The translations under genes were made by a program, and so were the position numbers. Positions 21,454 through 32,410 of a DNA stretch of 64,000 nt are shown one piece after another. Location of the stretch: positions 13,826,001-13,890,000 of the forward strand of contig CP075494.1 in assembly GCA_021613535.1 (NCBI GenBank), in the 5' to 3' direction. The notes under the pieces were generated by a model, which had not been told where the DNA came from, searched no databases, and saw only the letters and a program-made list of their open reading frames with translations. Positions within the stretch are counted from its first letter, which is position 1, and each line of letters starts with the position of its first letter. Source of the DNA: Adineta vaga. Lineage: Eukaryota; Rotifera.

Positions 21454-24145
21454 TCAGTATTTTTTACGTCCCCAATCTTTGAGCATGACTGACGCAGCAT
21501 TGAAACCTGGCATACCAGTAACACCACCTAAACGAATTCTTTTGTTTTAATTATGATTATTTTCGCGTTTATTTTTACCTCCAGGATGGGTGGAACTACC
21601 ACAGAGATAAAGACCTTGAATAGGAGTTCGATGATTGGAACACGATATTGCTGGTCGAAAGGAATAGAGTTGATCTAGTGGAAGTGCACCATGAAAAATA
21701 TTTCCACCTTAAATGTGAATGTTAGTTAATTGAAGAGATGTTCTAGAAAGAAGTAAGTTACCTGTTAAGGAAAATTGTTCTTCTAAATCGGATGGAAACA
21801 GCATATCACGTCCTACAATTAATTTTTCAAAACCAGGTGCGTATTCTTCAATAGATTTGATTACGCTTCGATAGTAGTTTTCTTTATATTCATTTGTTAT
21901 TTCAATTTGTTTACCATTGGGTAAACGATAAGGTGTATACTGAGTAAATAATAAAGCTACATGACAATTTTTTGGTGCTATAGTTGGATCAAGCGAGGAA
22001 GGAATAACCTAAAAGAAAGAACTAATCAATCAATCAAAAGAATCGAATTAGAAGATTTTCGTTTAAAACCATTTCAATTAGTGGCTTTTCGCTAGGTTTG
22101 CCGTTTGATGCTTGTTGAAAAGCAGTATGAAGATCGGCTATTGATTCACTATTCATATGTATTGTACATTGATGATGCGGTTGAAGTTCATTCGGATTTT
22201 TATTAGGATCTGCTAAGAAATTTCTAAAAATTTTAGATCACAAAATCATTGTTTTCCATTTGTGTTCAATTACTTACGGTAATCCTGAGAGTGCAAGATT
22301 TATTTTTGTTGTACCACTGGTATAATCCATTTGTAAGATATGTTTTTTTAATTGAACTAATTCTTCATTGGAATTGATAACATCATCCGAAAGTAAATTT
22401 TGAAATGTGATATAAGCTGTTGCATTTGAAGCAACGATTTTTCCTTTGATTTCTTCACCATTATCGAGAACAATTCCTTCGACTTTAGAATTACGTACAT
22501 CGATATGATCAACATTACAATTCGTACGGATTTCTACACCAGCTGCACGAGCTGATGATGCAATTGCATCACTGATACCACCCATTCCGCCTTGGACATA
22601 ATACCATGCATCTAGAAATAAGTTTCAAGATTTCATTTTAAAGGATTAGTGATAACAATGAATCATTTCCCTTAAGTTAATTAATTGTATAGTATCAATA
22701 AAACTTTGTGTAAGATATAGTGAACTTTTCTATCGAAATTTCCCTTGAGAAATAAAATGTTTCTACAACTCAGGTTAGTGCATATAAATATATATTGTCA
22801 GATGGTATGACCTTTAAAAACGAACTTGATCGTTGTGAGGAATGTGCTTTTTTTCGTCTTCATTGTAATCGAATCCTTTCAGTAATTTAATATCTTCGAG
22901 AGAAAAAAAAGTTTTCTTTTACGTGATCGTATAATTTTTTATCAGTACGATAGTTTTTTGATAGATCGATCATGAGCTTCGCGGAACTGAAGATTTTTTG
23001 TATTTGATCGTGATTGAAAAGTGATCTTTGTTAGAAGTTAGTTTTATCTAAATTGTATTCTCTTGAATAGAATTAGAAATACATTAGATTGCACGATTTA
23101 TATTGTAATCGAAAAGTAGATTGATAGAAAAGAATTATTCTATATCACTTTAAGCACTGACGAAATATTTACAAATAGACTCATCTGTAAAAAGAGAAAT
23201 TGAATAAGTAATAACTAGTTTCTATTGATAATTTAATAACAGAAAAACGGTCGGTCTTCTTGTTAGAAATAGACATTCTTTTTATCGTTCTATGATCTTT
23301 CTCGCGAACTAAGAATTTATCTGTTTATATTACGGATCAATCCACTTATCTTTAACTTCTAATGTGATACTATGACGAATATCATTAGTTTACTTACTAG
23401 CTCGTCCGTCTAAACCACCCATTACATGATGAAGTAAAATATAACCAGTTCCTCGATCATGTGGTCCGAGCATCGCACCAATTAAACCATCTGTTGCTAA
23501 AGTTGCTTTGATGACATCTGATTCAAACCATTGATCCAATATTCGACTTGCTGATGAAGTTAATAATTGATAAAGATCAGTGGAACCACGAAAACCTAAT
23601 TTTTGAAATAAATTATAGAAAAGTTTCATAGAATAATTGTAAGCACGAAGACGATCGGATAGTTTATTATTTTTGCTCATTTGCGCTAGATCAGGTGGAG
23701 GTGAATGAATAAGTTCATCAATCGCTCGGCAGATTTTCATTAACCATTCTTCATATTTATGAAAATTTTCTGCATCTTTTTTCGAAAATTTCGCTATTTG
23801 TTGCGCATTAAATTGATTATCAGTTGACGATAATAATAAGGAACGTTGTTCATGATTGATCGGATGTTTAATTGGAGTATATGAAGATGGATCACGAAAA
23901 TAATATTTCAACCCATGTTCACGTAAATTTAAATCATCGATTATTTTCGGACGAAATAAACTTAATAAATATGATGCACGAGAAAATTTGAAATCTTTAA
24001 TAATCTCTTCAGTACATGCAGCACCACCAATAACCGACCGTTTTTCACAAACTAGAACACGTAAACCTTGACGTGCTAAATATGCTGAAGTAACAAGCCC
24101 ATTATGTCCAGCACCAACAATAATTGCATCGTATGCTTTTTTCAT
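21454..24145 (-). CDS. PYROXD2: PYROXD2-like FAD-dependent oxidoreductase
   Basis: Pyridine nucleotide-disulphide oxidoreductase domain protein 2, a flavoprotein of the phytoene-desaturase-like amine-oxidase fold, reported in mitochondria and without a settled substrate. Exon 1 (24145-23398) carries the dinucleotide-binding motif [20 protein letters not shown], then [48 protein letters not shown] and [14 protein letters not shown]. After an intron of about 780 bp come [98 protein letters not shown] and the end at 21454. All blocks align with the human order. It shares an intergenic segment of about 165 bp with the divergent POMGNT1-like gene. Confidence 0.92.
22615..23397 (-). other. Unusually long intron of PYROXD2
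   Basis: About 780 bp between GLDGRA and NAWYYVQGG; almost every other intron in the window is 45-65 bp. I see no ORF or RNA gene inside. It may hold regulatory sequence or a decayed insertion. Confidence 0.6.
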
Positions 24146-24159
24146 TTTCGTTCTTCTTG

Positions 24160-24192
24160 ACTTGTGTGTGTGTGTGCGTGTTTGCGTGTTTG
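24160..24192. repeat. Imperfect (TG)n in a shared promoter
   Basis: A run of TGTGTGTGTGTGCGTGTTTGCGTG lies between the divergent PYROXD2 and POMGNT1-like start codons. Confidence 0.8.
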
Positions 24193-24309
24193 TGCTTCTG
24201 TTTTGTTCTATATCTTCTTATCGTTATGTTTATTCTAGATAAATTATCAGAAAAAAAAATTTGTCATGGTTCTTACGAATGTTTATTAATTTGCATAGAA
24301 GATCAAAAG

Positions 24310-27300
24310 ATGAGGAAATGCAAGCGAGCTATTCACAGACATTTTGGTGGTGTCGGCAATTTTTTTGCCATGCTAATTCTAGTTGCTATTTCAGTGATTT
24401 TTATCAATACATTTGTTCTAACGAAACGAGATCGTAAGTTTTTTCAGATAAAAAGTTTGAATCTCTTCAAAATAATTGATTTTAGCATCAAATGAATCAT
24501 CAAATGACCATCCCTCTCAAGTAGAACTTGTTTATAATCAAAATCAAACGCTAAAACCTACGAAAAATGAACCTGCTGAACCACAACGAATTACCAGACC
24601 AGCAGTACCTGATGCTGGTATGTATAAAATTTTAATCTACATTTGCTTTCTAATTCATTTACTTTCTTAGGTTGTGAAATTGATGAAAAATGCTCAGATG
24701 ATTCCATTCCATATAAAGTTGTTTCAGGTGATGGAATAGAAAAATATCCAATTATATGTTTTAACAATAAATTGTATGTAATCAATACATGATAATTATA
24801 TATGATTTTATGTCTATGTTCTATAGATTGGTGCATAAAAATTTAAAAGATTCAAAGATTGGTCGTGGTGTTAATTTAGTTGCATTTGATGGAAAAACCT
24901 ATGATTTGAAATTAACTGAAACATTCGATACATATATTGAAGGTAAATAGAGAAATTATTTTTCAGATGAATTTAGTATTTTGTTCATTATATGATTAGA
25001 AACATTTTTTCTTCGAACTTTAAAATTAAATTTGAACGATGGTGATATTATTGTTCTTAGTAGTTTTGATGAAATGACATATGGGTAAGTGAGATTCAGA
25101 AAAGGGGAATATGAAGGATTTTTATTTCTATTTATTTCTAGTTTGAAAGAAGCATCATTATCAATCTTAGAGAAATATGGAAGTCAACTGATAAAAGTTA
25201 TTAAATTTCGAGATTCATTTGTTATGATTGGACAAAAAGGATTAGCACGTGGAAAGGCAATTGAAACTGTAAGTGACATAGTCGTTCATTTTCTTAATCA
25301 TAATTTTGAAATTCTTTTCAGCATCAACCTAAAGGTAATCGTGATTTTGCTCCAACTGCACATATAAGTGGTTGTGCAAAATTTCCTTGTATGTTTTCTT
25401 GTCTATTCTTTTTCAATTCATTGAAAAACTTTTCTTTAGTGGGTCAAATTACACCTTTATCGTTTCCAACGTCAGACGTGAAAAAAGACGGAAATATTGT
25501 AACAGGTACATCGATTAAAAATTGTGGTTTATCAGAAATGTGTAAAGAAAATGAATTTGCTGTACATGTTTACACTGGGAAAGATAAAGATGATGAACCA
25601 AAAATATGTGTCGATGGAAAATATGTTATGGCCAAAGGTATTAATGATGCAGGACGTGGTATCAATATTGTTGTTGTTTCAAACGGAAAAGAAGTCATTC
25701 GTACTGGACATTTCGATACATGGCAAGAAGGTTATTGAGAAAATTTCTATTGTTCTTTGTTTCTTATTGATTGTTATTTATTTAGATAGTACAAATTTAG
25801 AGATCTTCTTGGAAAATCTTGAAGATAATGTAATTCTTATTGCTGTAACATTCGATGAAGCGTCAACAAAGTAAGTTCTATGTGATGATTTCTTCATGCA
25901 TCTTTCATATGATTTGATCCTATTATATGTCTGTGTGTACGTATATGTATAAATCTATGTATTTGTTTAGTTTACGAAATTTTACTCGGATTGTATTACA
26001 AGGTATTGGCAGTCAGAAAATAAATTCACTTGCTTTCCGTGATTCCTGGGCGCTTATTCATCATTTCAAAACGAGCATCAATTATAACTTCGAAGAGGTG
26101 ATAATCATGAGTTTATATATGAATATGGAAACGAGAATGAGTGAACAGAACATCCGAATTTTCCCATTATTTCTTTTATCGAAAAATTGAATACAATGTT
26201 TCACACGTTTTAATTTGATCGGTTTTGCTTGTCTTTCTATTTATATATTTAGGCTTAGTCAGTACAGTAGAAATCTCTTTTTTGATCTTGGCAGTGGAAC
26301 GATACAAAATTTGAAGTATCGCGACGTTTGGGTGCTCGTTGGTCAAAAGGGCATTAAAGGTTTTAGCCCATACGAAGAGGTTTGTTTTTCATTTGAGCTT
26401 CTGAATGGCTGTTGTACAAACAAACGATTACGAATACATACGCTTTTTTTGTGACAAGTGTTTCATACGTACCCTTATAATTTTTTTTACGTACCTTCGT
26501 AGGTGATTAGGGATACTATATCAATTTTTTTTTCTATCATAATGGGAAAATGGGATTCTGCTCACTCATTCATTTCATAATTAATATGCATGTTACGTTG
26601 TAAATATGTTTTTACTAATTATTTTGATATTTATTTTAACGCAAGTATGTATGTATGTATTTAGATATCCCATGCAGGCACTGGAAATCTATATGCAAAT
26701 CCTATTGACAAACGAATGTGTGTTCCACAAACATGTAAGTAAAATTACGATAAATATTTATAGTTGATAGATCCTAATAAAACGTAAGCAAATCAGTCTA
26801 TTAATATCTAAAAGACATGACTCTATTTATAAACAATTTAATTGAAAATATCACTTCTAACACGATTATTTTTTGTTTTCAGTGAAAGGAATTAAAATTC
26901 GTCCCGATCCATTACCTTTTCGTAATGATAAACGTCGTGATTTCTGTTCTCGTTATGATGGTTATGGAGATTTCTGTAGTGGTAAGTTTTCATATTGTCT
27001 ATCCATGTTCTTGTCTACACAACAATGCTTCTCTTTTTTCGAAGATGTAAATGTCGATAAAAGCTTATCAAGTGTTCCATTATTAAATAAGACACTAGAA
27101 GATAATCCAATTTATTCAACACCGATTCTTGTCGTCGCCGGTTTGTTGTGAATTCGTTTGATTTTTGATAACAACTTTGAAATATTTAGGAATATCACAT
27201 AATTCACTTCGAATGTGTTTGGAAACTTTACTTATGCAACCAGGCATTCTCGTTGAAAATGTGCTAGTATGTATTCGAGTTCATCTGAACAAGTTGATTT

Positions 27301-28614
27301 AAACGATTTTCTTTAGATTGCTGTAGATGAAAAATTTTCGGAATCATTAGCTCTAATTGATCTCTTTGGATTTCATGGAGAAAAAACAACAAGTAGTTCG
27401 ACATATATGGGTAATTATGAAGCGAATATGTACAAAATAAAAATGAATGCTTGTATTTTTAGAACATTACGAAAAAGCATTGAAAAAAATTTGGGAACGT
27501 CACCCGACTAAAGTAATATTTGTCTATGTCTTTCTGTGAGTTGTTTAATTTTCTTTTAGGATAAAGTGATTGTTATCGAAGAAGATTTGATATTATCACC
27601 TGATTTTCTTTATACATTGGCGTTATTAAGTGAAACATTTCGAAAGGATGAAACTATTGGAGGAATACAAATGTGGAATCCTAATTGTAAGAAAAACAAA
27701 AGAAAATTTTTATGATTGATTTGATCTGATTTTTCGTTTAGCTTATGATCATGTTAATGGTTCACTTGAATTGATCTATCGTGTTGATAATCTATATGGT
27801 TTAGGATATCTATTACGACGTTCATTCTATGATAAAAATATAAAAGATTCATTTCAACAATGTTGTTCAAAACGGTAGATTTTTTTTATCAAAGAAAAAC
27901 GTTTCGTTAATGAAAGATTTTGTTTTCAATCGATTGTAGAGTTTGGGATAAATGGACATTTACAGATACATCATCATCATTTCTTATGCCCGATATTTCA
28001 CGTATCTTTCGACGACCCATTGATGGCAATCGAGTGAATACGAAATATTTAGAAGTATTATTCAATCAAAAACGAAGAACAAGTTTGTAAGTTTCCATGA
28101 AATGATTCATATCGATTGAACGAGATTTTTCCTATTCAGAAAAACACTTCACTCATTTTTTCATAGTAGTACTACAGATTTTGATTTGTCTTTTAGAAAT
28201 CCATTTCCAGCTTTATCAAATATTGATACACTTCGTAAAGAAAAATATGATACATATGTCACAAAAATCATTCAATCAGCAACACTAATTAAATCATTAG
28301 AACAATGTGATACGATCAATTCAAATATGCATAGTCTAATTCAAAATCAAAATACGTAAGAGACTTGTTTTTGTTTTCTTCAAACTTGAAACTTTTTTCC
28401 TATTTTTAGATCGGACACATTTAAATATGTTTACGAACAACAATCTGAAAATGATATAACGAAACTTCTTCCAGTTCTCCCATGTTTTGGATTATTTCCA
28501 ATTGAACCACTTGGTCTTTATCATGGCATTCTACGTTTTAGTTCAAATAGATACAACTTTTTCCTTATAGGATCGAAATCATCTTTATATACGAGTATTT
28601 CAACTGCTATTTAA
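24310..28614 (+). CDS. POMGNT1: POMGNT1-like GT13 glycosyltransferase with two FAM3/ILEI stem domains
   Basis: A type II Golgi protein of about 837 aa from 21 exons whose lengths sum in frame. A TM segment lies near residues 18-37 (MLILVAISVIFINTFVL). Two FAM3/ILEI-like domains follow: one in exons 24671-25268, ending GSQLIKVIKFRDSFVMIGQK, and one in 25440-26379, with GRGINIVVVSN and NLKYRDVWVLVGQKG. The GT13 catalytic region has CSRYDGYGDFC, PILVVAGISHNSLRMCLETL, the acidic motif VIVIEEDLILSPDFLYTL, YGLGYLLRRSFYD, VWDKWTFTDTS, LMPDISRIFRR and a C-terminal tail. Human POMGnT1 has one stem domain; here there are two. Exons 25971-26097 and 26253-26379 look mutually exclusive; the 837-aa count uses one of them. 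The Asp expected as catalytic base in WDDW/WDWD is Lys here, so activity is uncertain. An upstream in-frame ATG at 24226 is the alternative start. Confidence 0.85.
25971..26097 (+). other. Alternative exon A of the POMGNT1-like gene
   Basis: 127 bp with a TTTGTTTAG acceptor and a GAG/GTGATA donor. It encodes LRNFTRIVLQGIGSQKINSL, AFRDSWALI and HHFKTSINYNFEE. Length, entry phase (two carried bases) and exit phase equal those of exon B. It lacks the GQKG loop. Joining A to B would give an immediate TAG after one codon. Confidence 0.75.
26253..26379 (+). other. Alternative exon B of the POMGNT1-like gene
   Basis: 127 bp with a TATATTTAG acceptor and a GAG/GTTTGT donor. It encodes LSQYSRNLFFDLGSGTIQNL, KYRDVWVLVGQKG and IKGFSPYEE, the canonical form of the FAM3/ILEI closing segment. 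It is homologous to exon A and to exon 25142-25268 of the first stem domain, which is also 127 bp. Confidence 0.8.
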
Positions 28615-30099
28615 GATATTTTTATTCTCGTCAATGAATCTCTTATTCTTTTCTGTTATCATATATTTGAATTATAGATTGAACTTGCTTCGAAAACTTC
28701 TTGTCTTCTGCTCTAGTCTTATTTATAACCATTTGTTGATGAGAAAAGGATTGCAATACTAACTTATGGCTATATACAGGTGTTACATTCCATTTCGATC
28801 ATTTGTTTTTTCAATTTTTTAAAAATATACATATACAATTGAGGATGATAGAAGTTTTGAGTATTGCCTGTGTGTATTTGATATGATTTGAAGATCCCAT
28901 TTATTTTGCATATTTTTTTGTTATTCTCTTCGCGTTTTCTTGTTTTTTTTTCTCTTCTAGTACGTGGATGTTTAAATAAAAAACGAAACTTATTTAAAAA
29001 CAATTCTTTTGAAATAGAGAACGAGAGGGAGACGTAAGTTTGTGTGTATTTGTTTCTTGACATTGCACAAGGAAGCGGATGAATGTGTTCGAACTATATC
29101 GTAGTCTGCTGAGCCGCTTAAGATACTCTTATCGACACGATATTATTAACAGTTTCTTTTGAAAATTAAACACAAAGAGAATGTTCCCGACACAAATTCA
29201 ATTCACATGATTTCTCGCTTCTAATACATTCGTCCTGTTCTGTTATCTATCAATTGAAGTATAACACATTCTCACCAATAAAATTATGTTCCATTAGTTC
29301 GGAGACTGTTTTATAATCCAACATTTTCTATGTATAGACATGTCAATATAATTACTACGCGCAAAAAATCATTTATTATTCTTCCGTTTTAAACACAAAT
29401 AGCATCTGGTCGATGAAGGTTTTATTGTTGACTTACATTCAACATAGATAAACATCTGATCGTTGACAATTTAAAGAAAAAATTGTTATAGTCGAAAATT
29501 TTTTTATATGTTTTTTTCATTGTTTTAGTAACAAACTTTTTTCAAGTGATCAAACATACGTAACTTATATCTCACGTCTTTTTCTTTCACGCAGTTTAAT
29601 TCCTCGTGAACATTGTTTATATATATATATATTCTTTTTTTAAGATGAAAGTCTTTTGTCTTAAAATTGAATGCAATTTCATTGGCCTCTTTCAAGTATA
29701 TCTATATATTCACTAAGAGTGTTTTTTCTTTCCTTGCATCGATACTCGTTTTATATATTTGTTTATTTTGTAATTTTGCCTATGATTTTAAACAAAAAAA
29801 AACTTCAATCACCAAACAAATGGATTAAAAACCGAAAGAAACAATTTAGAATCACTAAAATCGAGCACGTGAATACAAGACAAAGTAAATATTCACTTAA
29901 TGACTACAGGGAAACGAGAGGAAAGTAAGCCGGTTGCTTACGATGATTTTTGTTATTTGTTGTTGTTTTTGTTGTTCGTTAAAACTATGATGATCGTTCA
30001 TTTGCTTGTGTCGAACTTGAAATACATTTGTTTTACAGGAGAAAAATATTGTGAAAAAATTTTTAATTTGTTGACAATTTGCCAACTACACAATTCGAT
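28615..30099. other. Intergenic region
   Basis: About 1.5 kb of AT-rich sequence between two plus-strand genes. A short ATG frame at 29900 runs into a GTAAGC donor (about 29925) with an acceptor near 30039. This may be a 5' UTR intron of the next gene, but the joined frame is not coding. Confidence 0.5.
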
Positions 30100-31871
30100 A
30101 TGCGCTTAAAAACACTACGCAAAAATCGGCCACCATTGGAAATTGAAGGTAGGTTAAGAGAAAAGTATGATTCTCAGAAAGATTATTTTCTCCTATTGAC
30201 AATTCAAACAAACATTTTCTTTCCACCAGGTGCTGTTCTTAGTGGAAATCGAATGGATATAGTAACTACAGATCTAAGAACAGTTCATCATCGATCTAAT
30301 ACTTCATTTGCTTTACCAACATCGTTAGAAAAAGAAATCGCTTATTCATATTTATCACCATATGATCAAATGCATGAAATAAGTTCACATTCTTTCCAAG
30401 ATCCAGATCTTTTAACAGCATCTCAATCGACAGATTTATCATCCTATAAAGCAATTCAACAAGCTTATCTTCAACATGGAATTCGAATACGTCTTAGTCA
30501 GAGAAAAGCTTCATCAGCAACACGTTCAAGACCCGAAAGAAAATCGATTCATAGTGCTCGACCACATACGGCCAATATTCGGCAACAGTCAGCTAAACCT
30601 ACCAATGTTCTTCAAGATGCTACGACAAAACAAAATGAAGATCATGATGCTCAATCCTTTAGTACTCCACAACAAACTTCTTTGAATGATTTTGAACAAA
30701 TCCATGTAAATAATGTGTCGGATGATGAATTACAATCGCCAATAAATGATGAAATACCTGAAGATTATTATTCAACATCATTTATTACCAGTCAACATTT
30801 CCACCTAGATACTCCACAAAGAAGAACACAATCTACAAATCCAATTACACCTACAACAACAATACTAGATGATGACGATCCTGATATCATTTACATGAGT
30901 TCTCTATTGAAAATAGCCAGTGTCGAATCGTTCCGAGGTATAATTATCCAATAATATATGCTATATTTTCTTCTATTTTCCTCATTATCATCTATAGATA
31001 CAAACTGTCGACAGAGTGCTGTACGTCGAACATTTTCTGCTCGGCCTTATTCCCTCAATGATAGATCAATGTCATCCAAACAAAAAGAATCACGTGAAAG
31101 ATCACCTATCAATCAAAGACATACATCAACACAAAGTACAACTAATACACCAATTTCAACAGTATCATCAAAGAAAATTGATAATGATATTCGTAAACAT
31201 GCATCACGTATGCAACATCCATCAAAAGAGTATATAGCAAAATGTTATGGTGCACAAGCAACACGAATTGGTAGTGCATCATCAAGAGATATATCTACCC
31301 CTACTGTTAATACTCCCAGAAAAAATTCCAAAAATAAAACATTGAAATCGAACAGTTTGGTAAGTATAAAAATTCGTTTCTTTTCTCAATCTTTTTATTC
31401 GATTATTTTTAGGAACCTTTTGACCATCTTTTAACGCCATACCAACGATCAACATCGTTATCAATTGATGATTTTCCCATCACGAAAACAGTATCAATGA
31501 ATAATAATCGCAAATCATCTAGTAAACATTCAAAACCTACAGCGATATCAACAGATGAAAATCAATCTCATTCCGTCACACAAGAAAATTCAACTTCACC
31601 ATCGATAGCAAATAAAGGAGAATTCTCATTGATGCAAACATCTCCGAATGATCTCGCTCCTCAATCCAATGTATATGATTCTCATTGGCATGATTGCAGT
31701 AATAGTATTGAATGTGATGGACGAAGTTTAACATCATCAAGTATTGTTCAGATTCCAAGTTCAATTCTCACCGGACAATTAGCTGCTTCTGCATCACGTC
31801 GGACACAGAAAAGAGTTTCATTTTATGAAGAACCTCGACCTGTGGTTCTAACGACAACAACTTATGTATAA
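30100..31871 (+). CDS. Disordered protein with C-terminal RVSF (PP1-docking type) motif
   Basis: Four exons, about 30100-30148, 30230-30937, 30998-31359 and 31413-31871, giving about 525 aa. I do not recognise an orthologue. The sequence is Ser/Thr/Gln/Asn-rich, with no TM segment and no folded domain visible. The basic patches SSATRSRPERKS and AVRRTFSARPYSL suggest nucleic-acid, membrane or microtubule contact. Near the end lies RTQKRVSFYEEPRP. KRVSF fits the K/R-x-V/I-x-F docking motif of protein phosphatase 1 partners, embedded in disorder as such motifs usually are. The intron at 30149-30229 is 81 bp, in frame and open, so retention would add 27 residues. Confidence 0.75.
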
Positions 31872-32410
31872 AACAAAATGAAAGATTGTGCGTGTGTGTG
31901 TTTGTATTTGTTTGTAAACATCGTTCTTTCTCACGTTTCAAATAATAATCATAAAGAGTTGCATAGAAGCATAAAGTTTTGAGAATTTATAATTAATTTT
32001 GTAATGAGAAAGGAAAAAATTGAATCAGAAAAAGAATTAGACATTCTTTACATCGAGAAAATACAGACGACAGGCAACAACAATGAGATGTAAGTTTACT
32101 GGAAAGATAAGTTTCGGAAAAAATGTATTTTTTTGTCATAAGATTCACAATTTTTGATGAAATTTCGAAAAGATAATATTCATCGGATGTTCCTAGATAG
32201 ATCTTTTAAGAATTGCTATAATCATTTGCAGAGTTAGTTAGAAGAATCTTATTTTCTTACATCTGAGAATATCGTTCGTTATCTTTTTTATTTCGATTTT
32301 CTCGAATATAAGTTGTTTAATACATTTGAATAAAACAAATTCTTTCAAATCGTTCGTTTATTATTAAAAAAGGTATGTTAGAATGCCACGATGAACCTTT
32401 TTTTTTATAG
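31872..32410. other. Intergenic region and putative first intron of the channel gene
   Basis: 31872-32082 holds the 3' flank of the preceding gene with a short GT repeat. 32090-32410 reads as an intron of about 320 bp, with a GTAAGT donor and a poly-T/ATAG acceptor. Confidence 0.5.

Noticed and set aside
25971-26097. Exon A as a constitutive extra exon
   Set aside because: Splicing A to B reads GCT TAG at once, so both cannot be included.
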